A stretch of 64,000 bases of DNA from Clostridia bacterium (GTDB lineage: Bacteria > Bacillota > Clostridia > Lachnospirales > Anaerotignaceae): NCBI GenBank assembly GCA_009929735.1, contig RZZU01000001.1:62001-126000 (forward strand), in the 5' to 3' direction. Position numbers and translations under genes: made by a program. How positions within the stretch are numbered: the stretch's first letter is position 1; each line of letters starts with the position of its first letter. The notes below the pieces were generated by a model. That model did not search any database. It was not told where the DNA came from and worked only from the letters and a program-made list of their open reading frames with translations. This document shows, one piece after another, positions 9,081-18,079 of this stretch.

Positions 9081-9198
9081 GCAAGTTTTCGGGACTCTGT
9101 CCCAAACCCTGCAAGCAGGTCAAGCACTTTTGCAGCCGCCCTGTCTTGGCGGTGCAGTTTTGGAAAGGCTTGTCCGAAACTTTATGGGCAAAAAATTT
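9081..9198 (-). repeat. Family C repeat, copy C3, with an inserted third hairpin
   Basis: Same flanks as C2 (TTTTCGGGACTCTGTCCC, GGCTTGTCCGAAACTTTAT), but the loop of the second hairpin is replaced by about 30 extra bases containing TGCAGCCGCC/GGCGGTGCA (9131-9156). The same insert occurs in C4. The remaining 100 bases to ribD are AT-rich with nothing recognised. Confidence 0.75.
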
Positions 9199-9298
9199 TT
9201 TTTTACAAAATTTAAAAAGATATTATGTTTTCGAGTTTCAAAACGTACTCCCTTTTTTGAAAGCAGTGGGTGTGGGTGAAGCTCATGCGTTTCACTTT

Positions 9299-10399
9299 TT
9301 ATTTCTCACCATTTGATTCAATTTCATACTCTAGTAAAATATCCCCGTCCAGCTGTTGGCTATGCAAAAGTTTCAGTAAAAAAGTATCCTTTGGCTCAAG
9401 AACGCCGCTTCCGCCCACAGGCGTTTTTGCATCCTTACCACCGAAAATTTTAGGGGCGAAATAGATATAAAGCTTTTGCGCAAGGTTATGTTCTAAAAAA
9501 CTGAAATGAATCGTTCCGCCGCCCTCGACTAAAACGCTGTCAATTCCGTTTTCACCTAATTTTTTCATCAGACTAGGCAGAGAAACTCTCCCGTTTTCAT
9601 CGGGCAGCTGCCATAAGGTAAGCCCCAACGCTTCCAGAGCCTCTTTCTTTTCATGAGGGTCAGTGGCATAGGCGATTAGGGTTTTATATTCTTTTGCCGT
9701 TTTCAAGATTTGGCTTTCCAAAGGAATACGCAGACGGCTGTCGCAAATGATGCGCAGAGGCTGTACTGCGTGCGCAAGTCTGCAATTTAACAGAGGGTCG
9801 TCCTGCAAAACGGTTTCAATGCCAACCAAAATACTGCTGTATTGGTGACGTAGGGTATGCGCATGGTGTCGGGAGGCTTCGTTGCTGATCCAACGGGAGG
9901 CACCTGTTGTGGTTGCAATTTTTCCATCGGCAGTCATGGCGTATTTCAAAGCTACATAAGGCATTTTTGTTGTAATGTAGTGAAAAAATACATCGTTTAG
10001 CGCATCACATTCCTTCTGCAAAAAATGCTCTGTAACGGCAATGCCGTTTATTCGCAATATTTCCGCACCCTTGCCCCTAACCAGTGGGTTGGGGTCGGAG
10101 GAACCGATGATGACGTGCTTGATGCCTGCCTCAATCAATGCGTCAGTGCAAGGAGGCGTACGGCCTTGATGACAGCAAGGCTCCAGCGTAACATAAATTT
10201 CCGCACCTTTTGGGCTTTTCTTACAGTCTGCAAGTGCCATACGCTCGGCATGGGGCTCGCCAGCTTTGTGATGATAGCCTTCGCCGATTATTTGATTGTC
10301 CTTTACAATGACAGCACCCACCAAAGGGTTGGGACTGGTGCAGCCAAGCGCTTTTTTTGCCAGAAAAATAGCACGTTCCATATATTTTTCATTTATCAT
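9299..10399 (-). CDS. ribD: Bifunctional diaminohydroxyphosphoribosylaminopyrimidine deaminase / 5-amino-6-(5-phosphoribosylamino)uracil reductase
   Basis: A 366-residue two-domain enzyme, first gene of the operon. The N-terminal deaminase has the zinc motifs PHAERMAL and TLEPCCHQGRTPPC (residues about 48-85); the C-terminal reductase (from about 145) has ALKYAMTADGKIAT, SRWISNEASRHHAHTLR and the NADPH-binding VEGGGTIHFSFLE. The chosen ATG at 10399 follows AAAGGAG nine bases upstream. The FMN riboswitch and its terminator precede it by about 150-430 bases, so the whole operon is expected to be shut down by FMN. Confidence 0.97.
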   Translation of the reverse strand: MINEKYMERAIFLAKKALGCTSPNPLVGAVIVKDNQIIGEGYHHKAGEPHAERMALADCKKSPKGAEIYVTLEPCCHQGRTPPCTDALIEAGIKHVIIGSSDPNPLVRGKGAEILRINGIAVTEHFLQKECDALNDVFFHYITTKMPYVALKYAMTADGKIATTTGASRWISNEASRHHAHTLRHQYSSILVGIETVLQDDPLLNCRLAHAVQPLRIICDSRLRIPLESQILKTAKEYKTLIAYATDPHEKKEALEALGLTLWQLPDENGRVSLPSLMKKLGENGIDSVLVEGGGTIHFSFLEHNLAQKLYIYFAPKIFGGKDAKTPVGGSGVLEPKDTFLLKLLHSQQLDGDILLEYEIESNGEK

Positions 10400-10553
10400 A
10401 GGGGGATCTCCTTTCCTTCATGGGAAAGGCAGAGAAAAAGGTTCCAAGGGAATGGAGGGAGAAGAGTCCTCTGCAAAGAGAGGGAAAAGCGATTATTTAC
10501 TTATGCAAAAAAAGTGCACAAAAAATATCATAATCGTCAATTCAAAATAAAAA

Positions 10554-10584
10554 GCCCTGTATGCGCCAAAAGCTCATACAGGGC
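10554..10584 (-). terminator. Riboswitch-controlled terminator of the rib operon leader
   Basis: GCCCTGTATG / CATACAGGGC hairpin at 10554-10584; on the minus strand it is followed by TTTTTATTTT. It lies 130 bases downstream of the FMN aptamer and 150 upstream of ribD, as expected for the expression platform. Confidence 0.85.
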
Positions 10585-10716
10585 ATAACAAACATTTTGA
10601 TACAGCAAAAAAAGTATCCATAAATCCTGTCAAAAGGAAGTATGGTATGCCAAAAGGCATAACGAATAATCGCTGTAGGAAGGGGTAATCAAAAAAACAG
10701 ACTACCACCTTATGCT

Positions 10717-10826
10717 TGCTCTTCTTCCATCCAGACTATACTGTCGGTTTTGGAATTTCACCAAATCCTGCTTACGCTCGCGGACTTTACCGCCGATCGG
10801 GAATTTCACCCTGCCCTGAAGAGATA
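10717..10826 (-). ncRNA. FMN riboswitch (RFN element)
   Basis: On the minus strand the aptamer runs from TCTTCAGGGCAGGGTGAAAT through CCGATCGGCGGTAAAGTCC and CGCGAGC to GGTGAAATTCC, ACCGACAGTATAGTCTGGAT and GAAGA. These are the conserved RFN boxes in their canonical order, closed by the CTCTTC/GAAGAG stem. It senses flavin mononucleotide and, with the terminator at 10554-10584, controls ribD-ribE-ribBA-ribH. The rest of the 670-base gap to ispE (10827-11070) has no gene that I recognise. Confidence 0.97.
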
Positions 10827-11070
10827 TTATGTTTTTACGAGATTATTATACACCACTGGTTGCAGATTGCAAGAGAAATTTTCAGAGGAAAGGGTTTTCT
10901 AAATTATAAAGAAGGAAGTAGGGGAAAAACGATTAAATTTAGTTTATTAGCGTTTTTCATAGTGGAAAGGGAACTTTTTTGTATAAGATGGCTGTTGTAT
11001 CTTTCTCGAAAACATTGTACAATAAATGAGATAATGTATACAGTATAATTACTATTTATGAGGGTGCATT

Positions 11071-11985
11071 TTGAAGGACATTAGATTAAAAGCAAGGGCA
11101 AAAATTAACTTAACATTGGATGTAACGGGCAAGCGAGAGGATGGATACCATCTGATCAAGAGCATTATGCAGACGGTAAGTCTTTATGACGGCATTTACA
11201 TGAAGCGTATCCGCAAAAACGACATCATTTTAAAAAACAGCCTGTCATGGCTGCCCACGGATAACCGCAATTTGGCGTACCGCGCGGCAGAGCTGATGAA
11301 GCAAAAGTTTGACATTACAGAAGGCGTTTTTATCAATATTGATAAACGTATTCCTGTGGCGGCAGGCTTGGCGGGGGGCAGTGCGGATTGTGCGGCTGTA
11401 TTGGTGGGAATGAATCGCTTGTTTGAATTGGGACTTTCCATAAAGGAATTGAAAAGCATGGCTTTTCTTTTGGGGTCAGACATCCCTTACTGCGTTCAAA
11501 GGGGAACGGTGTTAGCGGAGGGTGTTGGAGAATTATTGACGCCGATGAAATGTTCATGTCCCATGTGTTACGTTGTATTGGCAAAGCTTCCTGTCAGCGT
11601 TTCTACGGCGACGGTATACCGTGAATTGAACTGGCAGAGGCTGAAAAGTCATCCCGATACAGAAGGGATGATACAGGCTATGGCTGAGGAGGATATTACA
11701 AAAATGGGGCGTATGCTAGGAAATGTTCTGGAAACGGTGACAATTCCCATGTATCCCAAAATTGCTCAGCTAAAGGAGGAGATGCTTCATCTTGGTGCGG
11801 AGGGCGCCTTGATGAGCGGAAGCGGTCCGACGGTTTTCGGATTATTTAAGGAAGAAGAGAATGCAAAAGAGGCGGCGGAGGCAATTCGTAAAAAATTCGG
11901 TTTAAAGGAAGTTGCAGCCACGCATATTTATCACGGAAACAGTGGTAGGAGAGGAGAAGACAGGAATGGAAGAAACAAACTTTAG
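11071..11985 (+). CDS. ispE: 4-diphosphocytidyl-2-C-methyl-D-erythritol kinase
   Basis: A 304-residue GHMP kinase of the non-mevalonate isoprenoid pathway. KARAKINLTLDVTGKREDGYH opens the protein (start appears to be TTG at 11071 after a GAGGGTG site). The ATP loop is PVAAGLAGGSADCAAVL, and SGSGPTVFG is the C-terminal GHMP motif. The last 20 bases overlap the start of the GntR-family gene, so the two are coupled; the C-terminus is about 15 residues longer than usual because of this overlap (GNSGRRGEDRNGRNKL). Confidence 0.95.
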   Translation: MKDIRLKARAKINLTLDVTGKREDGYHLIKSIMQTVSLYDGIYMKRIRKNDIILKNSLSWLPTDNRNLAYRAAELMKQKFDITEGVFINIDKRIPVAAGLAGGSADCAAVLVGMNRLFELGLSIKELKSMAFLLGSDIPYCVQRGTVLAEGVGELLTPMKCSCPMCYVVLAKLPVSVSTATVYRELNWQRLKSHPDTEGMIQAMAEEDITKMGRMLGNVLETVTIPMYPKIAQLKEEMLHLGAEGALMSGSGPTVFGLFKEEENAKEAAEAIRKKFGLKEVAATHIYHGNSGRRGEDRNGRNKL

Positions 11986-12640
11986 TATTAAGAGCAATGA
12001 ATACCTGCCTTTAAGGGACGTTGTATTTAACACACTTAGAGATGCAATTCTAACAGGAAAGTTGGTTCCAGGGGAAAGACTGATGGAAAACCAATTGGCG
12101 GATAAGCTTGGGGTAAGCAGAACGCCTGTCAGAGAAGCACTGCGTATGCTTGCATTGGAAAATCTGGTGGAGCTTGTGCCCAGAAAGGGTGCGCAGGTGC
12201 TGGATATGAGCGAGAAGGATATTATTAATATACTGGAGGTGCGAGGTGCTTTAGAAAGCCTTGCCACCAGCATTGCCTGCGTAAAAATGGAAAAAGAGGA
12301 TTTGCTGGAAATAAAAAAAGTAGAGGTTGAATTTGAACGTGCCATTGCGGAAAATGACTTGGAGCGGATTATTCAGTTGGATGAGGATTTTCATGATTTG
12401 ATTTTGAAATCCACAGACAATGATAAATTAACGCAGATATATCAAAATCTGCGTACACAGCTTTATCGGTATCGCATGGCGCATTTAAAAGCAGACAGCT
12501 CAATTCCTGCTGTTGTTGCCCACCACAGGGGAATTCTGCGTGCGATTGAAAACCATGATGCTGACGAAGGGGCAATGGTTGCCCATGGACATATCAAATA
12601 TCATACGGAATTTATTTTGCGTTCTATTCGCAATAAATAA
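11966..12640 (+). CDS. GntR family transcriptional regulator, FadR/FCD subfamily
   Basis: A 224-residue regulator. Residues about 10-75 form the winged helix (LRDAILTGKLVPGERL, LADKLGVSRTPVREALRML, VPRKGAQV); residues 80-215 form the all-helical FCD ligand-binding domain with DEDFHDLIL and a conserved HHRGILRAIENHD segment holding metal or carboxylate-binding His residues. The start at 11966 has GGAGAAGACAGGA upstream and lies inside ispE. The ligand is unknown. Pairing with ispE looks like operon convenience rather than evidence that it regulates isoprenoid synthesis. Confidence 0.85.
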   Translation: MEETNFSIKSNEYLPLRDVVFNTLRDAILTGKLVPGERLMENQLADKLGVSRTPVREALRMLALENLVELVPRKGAQVLDMSEKDIINILEVRGALESLATSIACVKMEKEDLLEIKKVEVEFERAIAENDLERIIQLDEDFHDLILKSTDNDKLTQIYQNLRTQLYRYRMAHLKADSSIPAVVAHHRGILRAIENHDADEGAMVAHGHIKYHTEFILRSIRNK

Positions 12641-12649
12641 TATACAACT

Positions 12650-12680
12650 GCCGCAGGGATTCCTGCGGCTTTTTAATTTT
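12650..12680 (+). terminator. Terminator after ispE-gntR
   Basis: GCCGCAGG (12650-12657), loop GATT, CCTGCGGC (12662-12669), then TTTTTAATTTT. Confidence 0.9.
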
Positions 12681-12822
12681 TCTGCTTTAAAATTTATTAA
12701 TATTTATAAAGTTTGTTTACAGTTCCTTTCTTGTGCCGTCTTTTGCTTGCAATCCGTTGTTGATTAATTTAAAATAATAGTAGTTTCAGTCAAATTGCAA
12801 ATGAGAAAGAGGGGGCATAAAG

Positions 12823-13932
12823 GTGACCGAAGGGAAGGATAATTTTCCACGCAGACAAGAGCGGGAGCAATATGGGGCAAAAAAGGAAACATCGTTAAGG
12901 CGTGATAATATAAATCAGGACAGAAGGTCACAAAAGCCAAAAAAGATGCAAAATACGGAGAAACGCAGGCAAAAGAACCGTAGGGTATTACCCAAAAAAC
13001 AGGCGATTTTGGGTGTGGGTATCCTGATTATTCTCATAATTTTATGGCTTTTTATACGCACAAACGGTACGGAGGTTTTTGTGGGAGCGGAGAGCATTGG
13101 TGTGCTGGAGGGCAGTTCTGCAACAGCGCAAACCATTACAGAAACAATTGAAACGCAGCTTGCGGGGATTGTAGGCGCCGAAGTTAAAATAAACGAAGAA
13201 ATTAAAACCGAACGGATTCATATTGGAGGCAAACGAAAAAAAGATGTTTGCACGCTGGAGCATTTGATTCCAAAGCTGCGAAATATGGTGACATACAAAG
13301 TAAATGCAGCTATCATTATGATTGATGGCGGCAAAGGGGTTGTTTTGGCAAACGAAGAACAGGCGAATCATGTTTTGGATGCCATAAAAGAGCCGTATCT
13401 CCCTGCCGAGGGGGTTGAGGCAACGGTTGAATGGGTGGAAAAGGTTACAATTGCCACAGATTTTGTTGATTCTGAGGAGGTTCTTTCGGAAGATGAAGCC
13501 ATTACAGCTTTGCAGGCTACGACAAATATAACGGGAACCTATACGATTCAATCCAACGATGCCTTATATAAAATTGCACAAAACTACGAATGCTCCTTGG
13601 AGGATTTGCTGAAGTTAAATGAAGGGTTAACCATAGAAAAAGGAATTTTTGTAGGACAGGTAATCAATGTGCCGATTAAGAAGGCAAAGGTTTCTGTGAA
13701 AACAATAGAAACGCAGGTTTTAACGACCGTTGAGCCGAAAACCTATGAATACCAAAGCGATAATACACAGCCCAAAAGCTATCAGAAGGTGATACAGCAG
13801 GGGCGTGCAGGTCAGAAAAAAAGTACCATTCAAATTACGAGGATCAACGGATTTGTGCAGGAGGAAAAGGAAGTTTCAAAAGAAATTACCACAGAGCCTG
13901 TTCCTGAAATCATCGTAAGAGGAACCTTATAA
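12823..13932 (+). CDS. Single-pass membrane protein with LysM and G5 domains
   Basis: A 369-residue protein starting at GTG after GAGGGGGC. Residues 1-60 are highly charged and cytoplasmic, 61-78 form one membrane span ([17 protein letters not shown]), about 85-235 is an unassigned extracellular region, 239-285 is a LysM domain ([21 protein letters not shown]...GQVINVP), and 289-367 is a G5 domain ([20 protein letters not shown]...[11 protein letters not shown]). LysM binds peptidoglycan and G5 is a wall-associated fold. Clostridial relatives usually continue into an M23 or other peptidase domain, but this one stops after G5 with no catalytic part. A wall-binding or scaffolding role is inferred. 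Confidence 0.75.
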   Translation: MTEGKDNFPRRQEREQYGAKKETSLRRDNINQDRRSQKPKKMQNTEKRRQKNRRVLPKKQAILGVGILIILIILWLFIRTNGTEVFVGAESIGVLEGSSATAQTITETIETQLAGIVGAEVKINEEIKTERIHIGGKRKKDVCTLEHLIPKLRNMVTYKVNAAIIMIDGGKGVVLANEEQANHVLDAIKEPYLPAEGVEATVEWVEKVTIATDFVDSEEVLSEDEAITALQATTNITGTYTIQSNDALYKIAQNYECSLEDLLKLNEGLTIEKGIFVGQVINVPIKKAKVSVKTIETQVLTTVEPKTYEYQSDNTQPKSYQKVIQQGRAGQKKSTIQITRINGFVQEEKEVSKEITTEPVPEIIVRGTL

Positions 13933-14002
13933 TATACTGCAAACAGGGCATACTTTTCGCATGCGGAGGTATGCCTTTGACAAAAAGAAGGAGGAATTTA
14001 AA

Positions 14003-15337
14003 ATGGGAATTAAATTCACGGTGCAAGGGGAAGCAGTTCAAAAAGAGGAATTATTGGCACTTTCAGCAGAGGTTCGCCGCTGTCATGCCGCACTCCACAA
14101 TAAAACCGGAAAGGGCAATGATTTTGTTGGGTGGGTGGACTTGCCTGAAAATTTCGATAAAGAGGAATTTGCAAGAATAAAAAGGGCAGCTGCAAAAATT
14201 AAGCAAGACAGCAGTGTGCTGATTGTGATTGGCATTGGCGGTTCTTATTTAGGAACGAGAACAGCCTTGGATTTTATCAAAAGCCCTTACTATAATGAAC
14301 TGAAAAAAGATACACCAAATATTTATTTTGTGGGCAACAACATCAGCTCTGCGCATTTAAACGATATTTTGCAGATTTTAGGGGATAGGGATTTTTCTAT
14401 CAATGTCATTTCCAAATCGGGAACAACAACTGAGCCTGCCATTGCTTTTCGTATTTTCAAGCAGCTTTTGGAAAAAAAATACGGAAAAGAGGAGGCGGCT
14501 AAGCGCATTTTTGCCACCACAGATAGGGAAAAAGGGGCATTAAAGGAAATGTGCAATCAGCAAGGGTATGAAACCTTTGTAATCCCTGATGATATTGGCG
14601 GGAGGTTTACTGTTTTAACTGCGGTGGGCTTATTGGCAATGGCGGTTGCGGATGTGGACATTGATGCAGTGATGGCTGGGGCAAGGGCGTCGAGGGAAGC
14701 CTATGCAAACCCCGATCTTCAGGCAAACGAATGCTATCAATATGCCGTGATGCGCAATTTGTTTTACAAACAGGGTAAAACCATTGAAATTTTAGCAAAC
14801 TATGAGCCGCATATGACCTCCTTTGGTGAGTGGTTTAAACAGCTTTTTGCCGAAAGCGAAGGCAAGGATGGCAAGGGCATATTCCCTGTTTCTGCAAATT
14901 TCTCGACGGATTTACATTCCATCGGGCAGTTTATTCAAGAGGGTGGACGATATTTTTTTGAAACAGTGCTTTGGAGCAAGGAACCTAAAACGTCTGCAAG
15001 CATTCCTTTTGATGAAGCGGACGGGGATGGCCTGAACTTTTTGGCAGGGAAAGAAATGCAGTTTGTAAACAGCAAGGCACTTGCAGGAACCATGCTTGCC
15101 CATATGGATGGCGGTGTGGCGAATATGCAAATTGAGATAGAGCGGATGGATGCGTGGCATTTTGGTGCTTTGGTATATTTCTTTGAAAAAGCCGTTGGCA
15201 TGAGCGGATATTTGCTGGATGTAAACCCTTTTGATCAGCCGGGTGTGGAGGCTTATAAGAAGAATATGTTTGCACTGCTTGGGAAGCATGGTTATGAGGA
15301 TTTAAAGGCCAAGCTGGAAGAAAGACTTGGGAAATAA
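14003..15337 (+). CDS. pgi: Glucose-6-phosphate isomerase
   Basis: A 444-residue enzyme converting glucose-6-P and fructose-6-P, of the shorter bacterial type found in Firmicutes. SIS-type phosphate site [44 protein letters not shown], and the signature [17 protein letters not shown] are all visible; the catalytic Glu is in the SEGKDGKG region. The start chosen at 14003 follows AAGGAGGAATTTAAA; an upstream in-frame ATG has no such site. It sits 70 bases after the LysM-G5 gene with no terminator between them. Confidence 0.96.
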   Translation: MGIKFTVQGEAVQKEELLALSAEVRRCHAALHNKTGKGNDFVGWVDLPENFDKEEFARIKRAAAKIKQDSSVLIVIGIGGSYLGTRTALDFIKSPYYNELKKDTPNIYFVGNNISSAHLNDILQILGDRDFSINVISKSGTTTEPAIAFRIFKQLLEKKYGKEEAAKRIFATTDREKGALKEMCNQQGYETFVIPDDIGGRFTVLTAVGLLAMAVADVDIDAVMAGARASREAYANPDLQANECYQYAVMRNLFYKQGKTIEILANYEPHMTSFGEWFKQLFAESEGKDGKGIFPVSANFSTDLHSIGQFIQEGGRYFFETVLWSKEPKTSASIPFDEADGDGLNFLAGKEMQFVNSKALAGTMLAHMDGGVANMQIEIERMDAWHFGALVYFFEKAVGMSGYLLDVNPFDQPGVEAYKKNMFALLGKHGYEDLKAKLEERLGK

Positions 15338-15388
15338 TGCGCAAGGCGATTTTCATTTGGGCAAGAGGATGTGGATTTTATCTGCACC

Positions 15389-15682
15389 TCAGAACGTAGA
15401 CAGACCTTGGGCGTTGCCCAAACCCACTTGCTTTTTGAAAAAAGCAATACCAAAAACTTTTATTAAAACCCCATGGCTATGCGGTTTCAGATGGGTCAAG
15501 GATGCAATGGCAAAGACGTGCCATCTGTCCGAAGGACAGCTTTGCAGAGCAAAGTGCTGCCCCCCTTCACTGCCCAAGATAGGGCAGACGCCGTAGGCAC
15601 TTTTGCGTAGCAAAAGTGATTGACCAAACCCATGTGGAGTTTGAGGGCAAAGTCCTCAAGATTTTGAATTTGTCTATACGCT
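15389..15682 (+). repeat. Family B repeat, copy B2, flanked by 15-bp direct repeats
   Basis: Starts TCAGAACGTAGACAGACC and ends TTTGTCTATACGCT; these ends are imperfect inverted repeats (GTAGACA / TGTCTATAC). The interior is a chain of small hairpins shared with B1 and B3. The 15 bases GATTTTATCTGCACC occur on both sides (15374-15388 and 15692-15706); the right copy is part of the terminator stem. It fills most of the 513-base gap between pgi and the MBL gene. Confidence 0.8.
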
Positions 15683-15684
15683 GG

Positions 15685-15711
15685 GGGTGCAGATTTTATC
15701 TGCACCCTTTT
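15685..15711 (+). terminator. Terminator, probably of pgi, separated from it by repeat B2
   Basis: GGGTGCAGAT / ATCTGCACCC perfect 10-bp stem around TTT (15685-15707), then TTTT. A decayed second copy of its 3' half lies at 15374-15388, on the pgi side of the repeat. Confidence 0.75.
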
Positions 15712-15795
15712 GTGTTGCATTTTTTATTGCTTGGAAGAAAAAACGTGGAACTTTTTCCAGAGCATTCCGTCATATGAAATATATCCCATCCTTTC

Positions 15796-15824
15796 TTGTG
15801 TTACGAGGATGCATCACGTATAAT
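15796..15824 (+). promoter_or_regulatory. Predicted promoter of the MBL/M20 pair
   Basis: TTGTGT (15796-15801), 17-base spacer, TATAAT (15819-15824), 27 bases before the ATG. Confidence 0.6.
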
Positions 15825-15850
15825 AGAGGGAAAATAAGGAAGGGGGAAAT

Positions 15851-16663
15851 ATGATGCGTGTGACTGTATTAATGGATAACCACACATATGTTGATGTTTA
15901 TTATTTAGGGGAGCCGGCGGTATCCTATTGGATTGAGGCAGAAGGGAAAACTTTTTTGTTTGACGTTGCCTATTCCTCTGCTTTTTTGCGCAATGCAGCG
16001 GATATGTCTATTGATGTGACAAAGGCGGATGCCATTGTTCTTTCTCATGGGCACAATGACCATACAGGCGGACTGGTGCCATTCATGGATGTTTGTGAAG
16101 GAGAAAAGCCGAAGATTATCTGTCACCCTTGTGCGCTGACACCCCGCTCGTTTGAGGGGCTTTCAATTGGTTGTCCGTTAGATCAAAAGACAGTAAAAGA
16201 GCAGTTTCCTCTTTTTGAAACGAAGGAGCCTTATTGGCTTACGGAAAAGTTGGTTTTTCTGGGGGAAATTCCCAGGGTTCTTTCATTTGAAAAGCCATAT
16301 CCCATTGGTATATTGGAGGAGGAAGGCGGAAAACAGGAGGATATGCTTTTAGATGATACGGCACTGGCATATTCCACGGAGGAAGGTGTTTTTATTATTA
16401 CAGGTTGTTCCCATGCAGGGATTTGCAATATCATAGAATATGCGAAAAAAATCACGGGGAAAAAAAAGGTGCTCGGCGTGTTAGGCGGTTTCCACCTTTT
16501 TGGCATAGATAAGAGAACGAAAGAAACCATTTCCTATTTGGCAAAGGAACAGATTCCGGATTTATATCCTTGTCACTGTACCTCTTTTCGGGTCAGAGCC
16601 GCTTTAGACAGGCAGTGTCCATTGCAAGAAGTGGGCGTTGGGTTGGTTTTGAATTGGGAATAG
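15851..16663 (+). CDS. Metallo-beta-lactamase fold hydrolase, COG1237-like
   Basis: A 270-residue MBL-fold protein. The metal site is LSHGHNDHTGG (HxHxDH), with later ligands in TGCSHAGICNI and LGGFHLF, and a closing PCHCTS motif. This order matches the 7,8-dihydropterin-6-methyl phosphate synthase-like group (COG1237), an MBL branch of uncertain function in bacteria. It starts at ATGATG after AAGGGGGAAAT. The M20 gene follows 11 bases later, so the two form an operon; together they may process one small metabolite, which is inference only. Confidence 0.75.
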   Translation: MMRVTVLMDNHTYVDVYYLGEPAVSYWIEAEGKTFLFDVAYSSAFLRNAADMSIDVTKADAIVLSHGHNDHTGGLVPFMDVCEGEKPKIICHPCALTPRSFEGLSIGCPLDQKTVKEQFPLFETKEPYWLTEKLVFLGEIPRVLSFEKPYPIGILEEEGGKQEDMLLDDTALAYSTEEGVFIITGCSHAGICNIIEYAKKITGKKKVLGVLGGFHLFGIDKRTKETISYLAKEQIPDLYPCHCTSFRVRAALDRQCPLQEVGVGLVLNWE

Positions 16664-16674
16664 GGGGGAAGACA

Positions 16675-17934
16675 TTGCTTACAAAAGAAGAATTACTGCT
16701 CTATATTGAGAATGAAAAACAGGCCATTTTACAAAGAGGTGAGGCGTTTTTCCAGTGTGCTGAATTGGGTTTTTGCGAACTGCAAACAGCAGAGAAAATA
16801 ACAAATTTATTGGATGAATGGGGCGTTTCTTACCAAAAAGAGGTCGCCCTTACGGGTGTGATTGCGACGATTGGCAAAGGGGTTGGCTATCATATTGGCT
16901 TTGCGGCGGATATAGATGCATTGCCCAGAAAAGACGGGAATGGGACGATTCATTCTTGCGGGCACAGCATTCAGACCACAATGGCACTGTCTGTTTTAAA
17001 GGCCTTATCAGATTCGGGCATTGTGGAGCAGACGGATGGCAGGGTCAGCTTTTTCTTTACGCCTGCGGAGGAGTACATTGATTTTGCGTATCGGGACGGC
17101 TTGATTGAAGAAGGAAAGCTGGAGTTTCGTTCCGGCAAACAAAATATGATTGCTTTGGGATGCTTTGACGGGGTGGATTGCGTGCTTTCCGCCCATGCCA
17201 ATGGAGAGGAGGAAGCAAAATTCGATATTGGCTCCACCTTGGCTGGTTTTATGGCGAAGAAGGCAGTTTTTATCGGTCGTGCCGCTCATTCTGGGGCAGC
17301 CCCACATTTGGGAAGAAATACCTTGCATGGCGCAGTCTTAGCCATGAATGCGATTTCCTTTTTGAAGGATCAATTTGCTGCGGAATGCGGGCTGCGCTTA
17401 AATCCGGTTTTAACCGAAGGAGGCGGAAGCGTAAACGTTATTCCGGATAGAACTGTTTTGGAAACCTATGTGAGAGCAAATGATAACGAAACCCTGTTTC
17501 AGGCTTGTCAACGTGTGGATGCTTGCTTTGAGCATTGTGCAAAGGCATTGGAATTACAGTGTTTTATATCAAATACAGCAGGATATTTGCCGTTAAAGCA
17601 ATCGAAGGAGTTAAATAAGACAGTCAGGCAAAATATGCTGTTATTTTGCAAGTCGGAGGAAATCATTGAAAATCCTGTTTCCGGAGCCTCGGGTGATGTG
17701 GGGGATTTAAGTTTTCTGCTTCCGACCATACAATTTGGGTTTTCAGGGGTAAAGGGACGGTTCCATGATGACAGCTTTATGGTTTCCGATTATGAAAATT
17801 GTTATATTACCTCTGCAAAGGTCGTGCTGGGTGCAATTTATGATTTGCTGACAGAAAAAAGCCGCAGAGTATATCCCCAAAAATTTCAGCAGAGTAAAAA
17901 GGAATATCTTGGAAGACTTCGCACAAAAGAATGA
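16675..17934 (+). CDS. M20 family metallopeptidase / amidohydrolase
   Basis: A 419-residue protein of the aminoacylase/carboxypeptidase M20 family. The likely start is TTG at 16675, six bases after GGGGGAA, giving an N-terminus LTKEELLLYIENEKQAI. Family landmarks: AADIDALPRKDG, HSCGHSIQT, FTPAEEY, LSAHANGEEE, the dimerisation domain AGFMAKKAVFIGRAAHSGAAPH, and KGRFHDDSF. The usual HxCGHDxH reads HSCGHSIQ here, but the expected metal ligands Cys and His of CGH, the Glu of PAEE and later His residues remain. An amidohydrolase with an unusual substrate is likely. Confidence 0.75.
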   Translation: MLTKEELLLYIENEKQAILQRGEAFFQCAELGFCELQTAEKITNLLDEWGVSYQKEVALTGVIATIGKGVGYHIGFAADIDALPRKDGNGTIHSCGHSIQTTMALSVLKALSDSGIVEQTDGRVSFFFTPAEEYIDFAYRDGLIEEGKLEFRSGKQNMIALGCFDGVDCVLSAHANGEEEAKFDIGSTLAGFMAKKAVFIGRAAHSGAAPHLGRNTLHGAVLAMNAISFLKDQFAAECGLRLNPVLTEGGGSVNVIPDRTVLETYVRANDNETLFQACQRVDACFEHCAKALELQCFISNTAGYLPLKQSKELNKTVRQNMLLFCKSEEIIENPVSGASGDVGDLSFLLPTIQFGFSGVKGRFHDDSFMVSDYENCYITSAKVVLGAIYDLLTEKSRRVYPQKFQQSKKEYLGRLRTKE

Positions 17935-18079
17935 AAAAAAGCGGAATAAGATTGCAACCTTAATGTTTTTGAAAAGATTTTTATGGGTTTATATGGTATA
18001 GTAGGTTTAGAAAACTTTAATACAGTATTTTTGTATTTGTGTAGAGTAAAAGAAATAAGTAGGATGGGGGCATTTGCTT

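Noticed and set aside
13938..14002. Longer N-terminus for pgi from the ATG at 13961
   Set aside because: No ribosome site at 13961, whereas AAGGAGG precedes the ATG at 14003 and gives the normal family N-terminus.
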